Shown here: piece by piece, positions 37,724 through 46,292 of the stretch | Layout: every line of letters begins with the position of its first letter | How positions within the stretch are numbered: position 1 is the stretch's first letter | From: an uncultured Tidjanibacter sp. | Lineage (GTDB): Bacteria; Bacteroidota; Bacteroidia; Bacteroidales; Rikenellaceae | Length of the DNA: 64,000 nucleotides | Assembly (NCBI GenBank): GCA_947852905.1 | Contig: CANTVF010000006.1 | Coordinates: 1 to 64,000 of the forward strand | Reading direction: 5' to 3' | Position numbers and translations under genes: made by a program | The notes under the pieces: model-generated | What the model saw: the letters and a program-made list of their open reading frames with translations, nothing else | What the model was told of the DNA's origin: nothing | Database searches by the model: none

Positions 37724-38662
37724 ATGAAGAAATTATTTACTCTCGCGACAGCATTGACTACGACCCTAGCCCTCATGGCCCAAACGCCGCCAACCATGAC
37801 CGACGACATTCAGAAGTACACAAAAGCGGTCGAAGACGCCACAGCTACGGCGACCGAAACGCCCGCATGGAAATACGGCGGTACGGCAGGCATAAACATG
37901 TCGCAGGCATCGTTCTCGAACTGGAATGCCGGCGGCGATCCGTCCATAGCATTCGATGCTACGTTCAACTACAGCCTCGACTACAAACGCGGCAACCATC
38001 TGTGGACCAACCGTCTGGAGCTGGCCTACGGACTGAACAGGACGAGCTCAAACGGCACACGCAAAACCAACGACAAGATATTCTTCTCGTCCAACTACGG
38101 ATACAAGATCGCAAAGAATCTGTATGTCAGCAGTATGGTGACCTTCAACACGCAGTTCGACAAAGGTTACGACTACAAGGTGTCCTCGACCGACTACATT
38201 TCACGGTTCATGGCTCCGGGCTACCTGTCCGTAGGCGTCGGAGTAACATACACTCCAGCCTCGTGGGTAACGATCGTAGCTTCTCCGGCCACATGGCGCG
38301 GCACATTCGTCAATGACGACAAGTTATCGGCCGCAGGCGCATTCGGCGTAAAACCCGGCGAACGTTTCCTCAACGAACTGGGCGCCAACATACGCGCCGA
38401 GGTCAACACCCCGATATGGCAGAAACTATCGCTCTACTCACGTCTCGACCTCTACTCCAACTATCTGCACAATCCGCAGAATGTGGACGTCAACTGGGAA
38501 ATACAGCTCAACTATGCACTGCTCGACTGGCTAACGGCCAACCTGCATTTCAGCATGATCTACGACGACGACATAAAATTCGGCAAGACGGCCACCTCGC
38601 CCGGCCAACCGCGCCTCCAGCTCAAGGAAGTGCTCGGAATCGGATTTCAGGTAAACTTCTGA
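37724..38662 (+). CDS. DUF3078 outer-membrane protein
   Basis: 312 residues. Signal peptide MKKLFTLATALTTTLALMAQ. A short helical linker (TDDIQKYTKAVEDATATATE) is followed by alternating beta-strand segments rich in aromatic residues: WKYGGTAGINMSQASFSNWN, GGDPSIAFDATFNYSLDYK and YLSVGVGVTYTPASWVTIVA. The C-terminal residue is Phe, as in outer-membrane barrels. It matches the Bacteroidota DUF3078 family by the SQASFSNWNAGG signature. Function unknown. Followed by a long inverted repeat. Confidence 0.85.
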   Translation: MKKLFTLATALTTTLALMAQTPPTMTDDIQKYTKAVEDATATATETPAWKYGGTAGINMSQASFSNWNAGGDPSIAFDATFNYSLDYKRGNHLWTNRLELAYGLNRTSSNGTRKTNDKIFFSSNYGYKIAKNLYVSSMVTFNTQFDKGYDYKVSSTDYISRFMAPGYLSVGVGVTYTPASWVTIVASPATWRGTFVNDDKLSAAGAFGVKPGERFLNELGANIRAEVNTPIWQKLSLYSRLDLYSNYLHNPQNVDVNWEIQLNYALLDWLTANLHFSMIYDDDIKFGKTATSPGQPRLQLKEVLGIGFQVNF

Positions 38663-38689
38663 CGCCGGAATACAACTATACGTTTTCTC

Positions 38690-38746
38690 CGCCGGAAATA
38701 CTTAGCCTAACCATAACCGCAAAACGGCTGCTAAGTATTTCCGGCG
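38690..38746. repeat. Perfect 17-bp inverted repeat after the DUF3078 gene
   Basis: CGCCGGAAATACTTAGC (38690-38706) and its exact complement at 38730-38746, loop 23 nt. The first ten bases also recur just after the stop codon (38663-38671, CGCCGGAAT). There is no U run on the + side, so it is not a classical intrinsic terminator; it may be an RNA-stabilising 3' hairpin. Confidence 0.8.
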
Positions 38747-38946
38747 AATAAACGATATACTCACCGGGAAAAGACAATAGCCTCGGCAATCTACTTTAGC
38801 CACACATACCAATACAATTTCAATTTCCGAAAAAGACACGGATTAATATAACTATCTTTGGAACGTCTGCGCCTGCCTGCAATCAACCGCCCATACACTC
38901 ACCTATATACACAATGAATCGAGGCGCAGCGCATCAGCAAAGAGAG

Positions 38947-39843
38947 ATGAAAACTACCCTATACGTGACGGCCGGCAGCATAACGCTCGCACTGGGAATT
39001 ATCGGCATATTTCTGCCGCTGCTGCCAACCACTCCGTTCCTGCTGTTGTCGGCATGGCTCTATTGCCGTAGTTCTTCCCGACTGTACGGCTGGCTCGTCG
39101 GCCATCCCGTACTCGGTCTGTACATACGCAACTACAGTTACCGGAAAGCCACCACACTTCCCAGTAAAATTATGTCCATAACTCTACTGTGGGCTACGAT
39201 CCTGCTTTGCATTTTCGTTTTCGCAGACCCGTTGTGGCTGAAAATCATGCTCGGCACGATACTTGTCGGCGTCACATGGCACCTGCTTTCGCTGAGGACC
39301 CTCCGTCCGGACGAATTCGTCACCCTACATAGGGTACGTACCCGAAAACGAGCCGCAAGCGTCGCCGCACTTGCCGATACGATACGTCGGGAACATCGCG
39401 ACGACTCCATAGACGCATCGCAACCGAATCGCCAGTTCGCCGCCCTACAGTCGGCCGAAGCCGTAAAAGCACAGACAGAAGACGGTTACGACTATTATCT
39501 GCTCCGCTGCGCCGGCAAGGACATAGGATACGCCGCCTTGAAACGCGATCCGGACAGCATATTTCTGAGCCAACTATATCTAATTAACGAAGCGCACGGA
39601 AAAGGATTCGCAGAAGAAGCCATAGCCTTCGCCGAAAACCGTTGCAGGCGGTACGGCAAAAAGAAAATACGTCTTACTGTCAACAGTACCGATACGGTCG
39701 GCATAACGGCATATAGCAGAATGGGATTCGTCCCGGCACACGAAGCCGCCGACGTAGTAAACGGATATGTCTCGGACTATTGCATAATGGAAAAAACGGT
39801 GACGGAACGTCCCGTCACCTCCGCAAACGTTCGCAAAAGATAA
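38947..39843 (+). CDS. DUF454 (YbaN-like) membrane domain fused to GNAT acetyltransferase
   Basis: 298 residues from ATG at 38947, preceded by AAAGAGAG (an upstream Met at 38914 is also in frame). Residues 1-~120 are DUF454/YbaN: GIIGIFLPLLPTTPFLLLSA and RLYGWLVGHPVLGLYIRNY, with three membrane segments. Residues ~165-285 are a GNAT fold: acetyl-CoA loop EAHGKGFAEEAIAFAENR, and NSTDTVGITAYSRMGFVPAH. In most genomes the two domains are separate genes. The substrate is unknown; the fusion would place an acetyltransferase at the inner membrane on the cytoplasmic side. A -7 box (TATCTTTG, 38853-38860) lies upstream. Confidence 0.85.
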   Translation: MKTTLYVTAGSITLALGIIGIFLPLLPTTPFLLLSAWLYCRSSSRLYGWLVGHPVLGLYIRNYSYRKATTLPSKIMSITLLWATILLCIFVFADPLWLKIMLGTILVGVTWHLLSLRTLRPDEFVTLHRVRTRKRAASVAALADTIRREHRDDSIDASQPNRQFAALQSAEAVKAQTEDGYDYYLLRCAGKDIGYAALKRDPDSIFLSQLYLINEAHGKGFAEEAIAFAENRCRRYGKKKIRLTVNSTDTVGITAYSRMGFVPAHEAADVVNGYVSDYCIMEKTVTERPVTSANVRKR

Positions 39844-39892
39844 CCACACGGCTCACCGCATCGTAGTCAAACGGAATCTTTCGTCCCGCGAT

Positions 39893-39923
39893 TTTGCCGT
39901 TCGGGGACCTTTTCATACCTTTG
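39893..39923 (+). promoter_or_regulatory. Promoter of the BACON-like lipoprotein gene
   Basis: TTTG (39893-39896), 19 bp, TACCTTTG (39916-39923); exact boxes and spacing, about 97 bp before the ATG at 40021. Confidence 0.72.
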
Positions 39924-40020
39924 TACATATACACGGAATAAGAAAAAGCACTATTCCCGTATAACCCTGACTCGGACGCATGCAGCATCCGCACGCAGGA
40001 CAAACCGAACTATTCCGCAC

Positions 40021-41316
40021 ATGTACAGACAACTTTTGAAAATACTACTGCCGGCGACCGTAGCGTTATTTACAACAATGACGTTCACCCGCTGCAACGT
40101 ACCGGACGACGGACGCATAAACATAACTCCGGAACAGCTATCCGTCGAACTGAACGGAACTTTGCCGCAAGCCATAACCTTCGAGGCTAACGGAGAATGG
40201 TACACGAGAGTCACATACCGCAACGACGGAGCAAACGACAACGAGGAAAACGGGAGCGTCGAGACCGGCAACGACGACGAAAACTCGGCCGAAGACGACC
40301 GCTGGCTGAACGTAACACCTACATCCGGTTCCGCAGACCAGACATCCATTACCGTGCAGGCCATAACGGCCAACTACACCCAGCAGGCGCGTCGAGCAGA
40401 TCTGTTGATAAAACTGCCGGGCAGCGAAGGCGTGACTATAGCCATAACCCAACCGCCGACTGTAAGACCGGCACAACTCACCACCATAACCCGCACTCTG
40501 AGCGGCGGAGCTGTCAACGGGCCGTCACAAATATCGTTCGAGTACGACGACAACGACAACATGATCGCTTTCACATCCGTCGATTCCAGAAGCGGCACCA
40601 TCCGTTACTCCGTAACCGAGACATCCTCATCGGCTACAATAACCGCCACGACATCATCCGGCGAAAGCAGCATCACGGCTACTATGGTAAACGGACTGAT
40701 ATACAGTTGCGGACCGGTAGAGTGGACATTCAGCGACCCCAACTCCGGAATAGTGATGGACCGTTCGAGCGTGACGTTCAATTTCCGGTACGACAACAGC
40801 GAAAACAAACTGCTGCAAAGCATCACACGCGCCGAAACAGTCAGCGTGGAAGACGGCGAGACATTGTCCGAAAACCTGTCGCGCGAGGAACGTTACGAAT
40901 TCGTGTTCTCCAACCTGCGCATAGACAGCATCTACCATATATTACCCTACGATCCCTCCGACCGCAAGGCAATGCGCGATACGGTAGCCTACAAACTCAA
41001 CTATCCGGCAGAGTCCGTAACCAACAATCTCACAGCCGACCTATGGGACATGATCGTCATGCCCGAAGCACAGGGAACGCCCTTCTACAGCATTACAGGA
41101 TTCTGGCTGTTCGGCCTTACGGGCACAATACAGGGAGAGTTCCCCGAAACAGCCTCGGTAGAGGCACGCATACATACCGGTCGCACCGACATACCTTCAG
41201 CCGTACGATATACCTACGTCGACGACGGCGGCAATCTCAATCCGGCCACGGCCGATATCAATTATGCCGACGGCTCTACGGCCAACTACTCGATGCGATT
41301 CTCATATAAGGAATAG
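40021..41316 (+). CDS. Lipoprotein with BACON-like N-terminal domain
   Basis: 431 residues. Signal peptide with lipobox FTRC after a long hydrophobic run. A BACON-like domain (about 30-150, NITPEQLSVELNGT to IKLPGSEGVTIAITQPP) is interrupted by a ~30-residue acidic Asn/Glu/Asp stretch (GANDNEENGSVETGNDDENS). The rest (about 165-431) is a beta-rich domain with SFEYDDNDNMIAFTSV and FNFRYDNSENKLL repeats, like DUF4595-type secreted domains. Probably surface exposed. Monocistronic. Confidence 0.75.
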   Translation: MYRQLLKILLPATVALFTTMTFTRCNVPDDGRINITPEQLSVELNGTLPQAITFEANGEWYTRVTYRNDGANDNEENGSVETGNDDENSAEDDRWLNVTPTSGSADQTSITVQAITANYTQQARRADLLIKLPGSEGVTIAITQPPTVRPAQLTTITRTLSGGAVNGPSQISFEYDDNDNMIAFTSVDSRSGTIRYSVTETSSSATITATTSSGESSITATMVNGLIYSCGPVEWTFSDPNSGIVMDRSSVTFNFRYDNSENKLLQSITRAETVSVEDGETLSENLSREERYEFVFSNLRIDSIYHILPYDPSDRKAMRDTVAYKLNYPAESVTNNLTADLWDMIVMPEAQGTPFYSITGFWLFGLTGTIQGEFPETASVEARIHTGRTDIPSAVRYTYVDDGGNLNPATADINYADGSTANYSMRFSYKE

Positions 41317-41412
41317 CGATATATCACGGCACATACGGCGCTCGCGCCCGTAACCAACATGTCCGTGCAGCATCATGCAAACGCCGTCCGCATACGGCTA
41401 ATACCCTAAATG

Positions 41413-41447
41413 AAAAACGTCCCGGCGATAAGGTATCGCCGGGACGT
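41413..41447 (-). terminator. Terminator of the former methyltransferase gene
   Basis: 14-bp perfect stem ACGTCCCGGCGATA/TATCGCCGGGACGT (41417-41430 with 41434-41447). On the minus strand TTTTTCATTT follows, so it serves minus-strand transcripts, that is the pseudogene at 41620-42340. It may also act on the + lipoprotein transcript. Confidence 0.75.
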
Positions 41448-41619
41448 ATGATTATTAAGACCGCAGGCACACCGCATGTGACCCTCCGTAAAAGTAAACG
41501 AATACCGTACCCCGCCGACCACACGGCAAGTCCGGCAAACCATATAGAATACATAATGCCTTTCGAATACATACATTATATTAAATAAGCAGTCGGATGC
41601 TCCGGTACCCAGACCAACA

Positions 41620-42340
41620 TCATGTCCTCGAAGCAGAGGCTATTATCATCATAGACCGGCACAACTCACTGTCCATATTCGGAAACCGACGCAGTATATA
41701 GTCTGCGACCTCAGGCTCCACGACATCGCAGACCTTAAATTCCGTTTCGATCCGACCATGCAACTGGTGATATTTTTCACTACCGGCTCCCCCAGAAAAT
41801 GCGTATCCCGTCCCCCCTTCAGAAAAATAACGGTTTACAGGCCAACACACTATTCGGTTTTCCGCATCGCATATCCATTCCAGCATACAGTATGACGTAA
41901 AAACCGAATGCTCAATGGAGAATACCAATACGCCGTCATGACGCAGAGTACGGGACACACCGCAGAGATGCCGCAGACCTCCATGATATTAATACAACAC
42001 GAGCGAACTCAACACTATATCGAAACTCCACGGCGGATAACAGCATTCTTCAAACGCAACCTGCCGGTACCCCACAGAATCGCACGCATGACGATGCCGT
42101 CCTTCGGCCAACATCCTCGCGGACGAATCCATACCCAAAACGCTCCGGCACCCTGCGAGGCGCATATGCACAGTGCCAACCGTATCCGCATCCCAGATCG
42201 AGCACGTCCCGGCCCACGAACTCTGGAAGCCTTTTCTTCAGTACAGGCCATTCGCCCGCCCCGGCAAGCCCTTCCTACGAACGGGTCATACCGGAATACG
42301 CATCGAAAAAACTCTCATCGTCGTAAATATTGCCGTTCAT
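41620..42340 (-). pseudogene. Class I SAM-dependent methyltransferase pseudogene
   Basis: The pieces lie in order on the minus strand. ATG at 42340 (MNGNIYDDESFFDAYSGM) meets an in-frame TAG at codon 21, then VGRDVLDLGCGYGWHCAYA (SAM motif I), then after a frameshift GCRSVLGMDSSARMLAEG and SFDIVLSSLVLYY-type motif IV, then after another shift LRHDGVLVFSIEHSVF and CRSMMIIASASRT at the C-terminus. Order and spacing match small-molecule methyltransferases of about 240 residues. At least one nonsense and two frameshift lesions make it inactive. Confidence 0.85.
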
Positions 42341-42845
42341 CATATATCAGAATTTTATTCTAACCGACCGCGGAGACTGACTCGTAACATTCCCTTTCCA
42401 GCGATGCCACACCGAAAGGCTACAACGCAAAGTTATGACAATCGTCATCCGTAAGGCCAATACGGATAACCGCAAACCGACTCGCGGACGGACATTCAGA
42501 CATAAATCTAAGAAAGTGGCAGGATAGAATTCGCATGACACACATCTGTTCCGTTACGAAAAGCAGCCGTATACCACACCACCGGCAAATCCGTCCAGAC
42601 CTGAACATCCGATGCCGGTTCACCCCCGATTTTATCCGATTCACCGACGCACGTCTTTTCAGTCGGCAACGTTGTAATAAATTTGCCGTCGGTTGAGTTT
42701 CCGAGCGGCAACAGAACATTCCGCCAGACGACACCATAACCGACATACTGGCTGCTATCCCGAAACATTATCACGACAAACGAGCATTTCACGTTCCGAA
42801 CGAGAACAAAGTTGCGTTTGCGATATAAAAAATTAGAAAACTTTT
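42341..42845. other. Intergenic, no gene seen
   Basis: About 500 bp between the methyltransferase pseudogene and the tetR promoter. Only short frames lacking signals or domains were found. Confidence 0.35.
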
Positions 42846-42875
42846 TTTGTTTTCACAGTTTTCTACCTACATTTG
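42846..42875 (+). promoter_or_regulatory. Promoter of the tetR-efflux operon
   Basis: TTTG (42846-42849), 18 bp, TACATTTG (42868-42875), followed 27 bp later by the regulator ATG (42902). The TetR-family product may bind here, but I see no clear palindromic operator. Confidence 0.6.
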
Positions 42876-42901
42876 CAGCGCGAACCATACATTTCGACGG
42901 A

Positions 42902-43564
42902 ATGGAGACGGAATTGAAGGAAAGAATCATAACGGAAGCGACGCGCATGTTCTGCGAGACCGGAATCAAATCGGTACGTATGGACGACATCGCAGCCGCA
43001 TGCGGCATATCCAAACGGACGCTATATGAAATATTTTCCGACCGGGAAAACCTGATACGTCAGAGTATCCTCTACAATACCAGAGAAAACGACGACATGA
43101 TGAAGGAACGTCTGGCCGGAGCGAAAAACGCCATAGACGAATTCTGGATACTCTTCCTGCACGGCTCGGAGATGAGGGCCTCCACGAAACTGCTGGTAAA
43201 GGATCTGATGAAATTCTATCCGCGGATATTCGAGGAGATCATGCAAACACACCATTCGCATATCATCAGCCGCAACCGTCAGAGACTCGAAAAAGGAATC
43301 GCACAGGGACTTTTTCTGGGCAATATAGACACCGAATTCATGTCGAGAATACTCACACGTTACCTGTACGGTCTGCATCAGGATTTTGCCGATGCGGCTT
43401 TTTCGTCGGACTACAAACATACTAATACGAATGACAGTTCGTTACTGTTTGCAACCATGTTGTTTTTCCGTGGAATAGCCACGGACAAAGGCCGCCGGTA
43501 TATCGACGAGAACATATTCAAGGAAATAGAACGAATATACAATAACACAGGAAAATTAGGTTAA
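42902..43564 (+). CDS. TetR-family transcriptional regulator
   Basis: 220 residues from METELKERIITEATRMFCET; an upstream Met (42812) would place 30 unrelated residues ahead of the helix-turn-helix and precedes the promoter. HTH: GIKSVRMDDIAAACGISKRT, followed by LYEIFSDRENL, the TetR signature. The C-terminal ligand domain is unassigned. It heads the efflux operon: its stop codon overlaps the tolC-like ATG (TAATG), so the two are translationally coupled. Likely an autorepressor released by an efflux substrate. Confidence 0.92.
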   Translation: METELKERIITEATRMFCETGIKSVRMDDIAAACGISKRTLYEIFSDRENLIRQSILYNTRENDDMMKERLAGAKNAIDEFWILFLHGSEMRASTKLLVKDLMKFYPRIFEEIMQTHHSHIISRNRQRLEKGIAQGLFLGNIDTEFMSRILTRYLYGLHQDFADAAFSSDYKHTNTNDSSLLFATMLFFRGIATDKGRRYIDENIFKEIERIYNNTGKLG

Positions 43565-45063
43565 TGATGAAAAAGGTATTTTTAGGAGCATTGGCCCTGC
43601 TGGCCTCGGCGACGCTGGCTGCACAGGAGCAATCGTCCTCCATGCCGCAAAAACTGGAACTCACGCTCGACGAGGCTATCGAAATAGCCTTGAACGACAA
43701 CCCCATGATCAAGGTCGCCGATATGGAGATCGAGCGTCAGGACTACTTGCGCAAGGAAACCGTATCGAGTCTCTACCCGTCGCTCTCCGGTTCCGGACAA
43801 TACAGTTACGCCATTGTAAAACAGACCATGTCGCGCAGCGGTCTCTCTTTCGGCGCGGACAATACCATAACTATCGGTGCCAACCTGTCGGTACCCCTGT
43901 TCGTTCCGGCCGTCTATGCGTCCATGAAACTCAACGACGCACAGATCGAAGACGCCATAGAATCGGCGCGCGCCTCCAAAATCGACATGGTAAATCAGGT
44001 AAAGAAAGCCTATTACAACATACTGTTGCTCGAAGAGTCGCTCGACGTACTCTACGAAAGCGAGAAGCTGCTTCAAGAAACCGTAGACAACACCAAAGCG
44101 ATGTACGAAGCGCAGCTCTCTTCGGAATACGACTACATTTCGGCCGAAGTGAACCTGAGCAATCTGCAACCTACAATAATACAGACACGAGGCTCGATAG
44201 AGATAGCGCGCATGATGATGCGCATGTTGCTCAGTCTTCCGCAAGATATAGAGATACATGTCACCGGCTCGCTCGACGACTACTCGGCCGAAATAGAGAA
44301 CAACACAGGAACATACTCCCTCGACATATCGGCCAACAGCGATATCCGTTCGCTCGAAATACAGGAGAAAATGCTCGAAAGCCAACTCAAGGTAATCAAC
44401 GCGCAGCGTATGCCCACTATAGCGGCGTTCGGACAAATCAGTCTTTACGGTAACGACATGGGCGACATAGACTTTTCAAGCGCATCGGGCAGCACAGGCG
44501 ACTCCAACATAAACCTCGGCGACTACCCCGGTCTCTCGCCTCTGGTCAACATGCTCGGTGTAAGCGGCATGACCGACTTCGGCAGGCTCATGCAGGATCT
44601 TATGATGGGTGGACGCGGCTCTTCCTCCTCGGGACAGACAGGCATATGGTGGCAGCATCCCGCCAGCGCAGGTATAACGATTTCCATCCCGATATTCTCA
44701 GGAGGCAAAATCAACAGTCAGGCCAACCAAACCAAAATAGCCATGAAGCAGCTCCAGATGCAGAAAGAGTATCTGGAGGAATCCACCACGCTCGAAGTGC
44801 AAACGGCCATAAGCAACCTGTTCACCGCCCGGGGCACCATGATGGCCAACGACAAGGCCGTACTGCAGGCACAGAAAGCATACGACATTACCAATGTCCG
44901 TTACAACGGCGGTGCCGGTACCATACTCGAACTCAGCAACGCACAGTTGCAACTGACGCAGGCACGACTGAACTATACGCAAGCCATTTACGACTATCTC
45001 GCGGCACAGGCTGACTACGACAAACTAATTGGTGTCGAATATCAGATACAACCCGAAGAATAA
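43564..45063 (+). CDS. TolC-family outer-membrane efflux protein
   Basis: 499 residues. Signal peptide MMKKVFLGALALLASATLAA. Two OEP repeats: the first contains LTLDEAIEIALNDNPMIKVA and LYPSLSGSGQYSY; the second has SAGITISIPIFSGGKINSQA and NYTQAIYDYLAAQADYDKLI at the C-terminus. Between them a Gly/Ser-rich loop (about 300-360) is longer than in E. coli TolC. It forms the outer-membrane duct for the adaptor and permease encoded next. Confidence 0.93.
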   Translation: MMKKVFLGALALLASATLAAQEQSSSMPQKLELTLDEAIEIALNDNPMIKVADMEIERQDYLRKETVSSLYPSLSGSGQYSYAIVKQTMSRSGLSFGADNTITIGANLSVPLFVPAVYASMKLNDAQIEDAIESARASKIDMVNQVKKAYYNILLLEESLDVLYESEKLLQETVDNTKAMYEAQLSSEYDYISAEVNLSNLQPTIIQTRGSIEIARMMMRMLLSLPQDIEIHVTGSLDDYSAEIENNTGTYSLDISANSDIRSLEIQEKMLESQLKVINAQRMPTIAAFGQISLYGNDMGDIDFSSASGSTGDSNINLGDYPGLSPLVNMLGVSGMTDFGRLMQDLMMGGRGSSSSGQTGIWWQHPASAGITISIPIFSGGKINSQANQTKIAMKQLQMQKEYLEESTTLEVQTAISNLFTARGTMMANDKAVLQAQKAYDITNVRYNGGAGTILELSNAQLQLTQARLNYTQAIYDYLAAQADYDKLIGVEYQIQPEE

Positions 45064-45149
45064 GCACTCCTCCGCACTCGGACAAAAGGGCTTGTAATTT
45101 AAAGTCAAGGAATATAAACAGAGAAAGTAAAAATAGCAAGAAACGAATT

Positions 45150-46187
45150 ATGAGAAAGACTCTTCTGATCGTAGCAGCGATCATGGGAACAGTCGCACTG
45201 ACCGGCTGTCAAGGCAAAAAGAACAAAGGCGCAGAAGCCGCCGAAGACGTCGTCTATGTAAAGGTAGAGCCTGCGCGCGCAGAAAAAGTGGCGCAGACCA
45301 TAGACTTTACGGCCAATCTGGAAGCGTACCAGATGAACTTCATCGTACCGTCGTTGGCGGCACGCATAGAACAGATCAACGTAGAGGTCGGCGACAAGGT
45401 TAAAAAAGGACAGATACTCGTAGAACTCGACAAGACACAGCTCAACACCAACAAGCTCCAGCTGTCCAACGCCGAACTCAACCTCGCGCGCATGATGCCG
45501 GTATACGAAACGGGCGGCATATCCAAACAACAAATAGACGAAATGGAGACCAACATAGGCGTCCTTAAAGAAACGGTCAAAAACCTCGAAGACAACCTTA
45601 CTCTCCGCAGTCCGATAAACGGTGTCGTAACCGGCCGTTACAACGAAGTCGGCGACCTGTTTTCCATGTCTATGAACTCCGACGGAGGCATCGGCATTCT
45701 TCAGGTCATGCAGATGGACAAACTCAAAGCCTACGTCTACGTATCGGAACAGTATTTCCCGCAGGTATATATGGGTATGCCGGTAAAAGTAGTGGCCGAG
45801 ACCTTCCCCGACAGAACGTTCGAAGGCAAGGTCAGCCGTATAGCTCCGGCTATCAATCCTTCGACGCGTACATTCGAGGTGGAAGTCACCGTGCCCAACA
45901 GCGACCTCACGCTCCGTCCCGGAATGTATGCCCGCACGACGTTCAACATGGGTGAAGTCAACGGTATCACGGTACAGGATATGGCCGTAATGCGCCAGAC
46001 GGGTACAAACGACAAATACGTCTATGTAGTAAACGACGAAGGTATCGTGGACAAACATTTCGTAACCGTAGGACGCCGCATGAACGACCGCATAGAGATA
46101 ATCTCCGGAGTCGAAATCGGTGAAAACGTAGTCATAGCCGGCGGTAACAAGATTACTACGGGCATGAAAGTCGAAATAGAAAAGTAA
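45150..46187 (+). CDS. RND efflux periplasmic adaptor (membrane-fusion lipoprotein)
   Basis: 345 residues. Lipoprotein signal MRKTLLIVAAIMGTVALTGC. Lipoyl-type halves: VEVGDKVKKGQILVELDKTQ and LRSPINGVVTGRYNEVGDLF. They flank a short coiled-coil hairpin (LQLSNAELNLARM through NLEDNLTLR). A beta-barrel (VKVVAETFPDRTFEGKVSRI) and membrane-proximal domain (ENVVIAGGNKITTGMKVEIE) follow. It bridges the permease and the TolC-like protein. Second structural gene of the operon. Confidence 0.94.
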   Translation: MRKTLLIVAAIMGTVALTGCQGKKNKGAEAAEDVVYVKVEPARAEKVAQTIDFTANLEAYQMNFIVPSLAARIEQINVEVGDKVKKGQILVELDKTQLNTNKLQLSNAELNLARMMPVYETGGISKQQIDEMETNIGVLKETVKNLEDNLTLRSPINGVVTGRYNEVGDLFSMSMNSDGGIGILQVMQMDKLKAYVYVSEQYFPQVYMGMPVKVVAETFPDRTFEGKVSRIAPAINPSTRTFEVEVTVPNSDLTLRPGMYARTTFNMGEVNGITVQDMAVMRQTGTNDKYVYVVNDEGIVDKHFVTVGRRMNDRIEIISGVEIGENVVIAGGNKITTGMKVEIEK

Positions 46188-46292
46188 CGCTCCCTGAAAA
46201 CGACACGGCACCCGTATCGTGAAGCCGTCCGGCCGAACGAATGCGGGAGCCAGCGACAAAAAACAAAGACACAACAGAGGTACTATTAAAAT

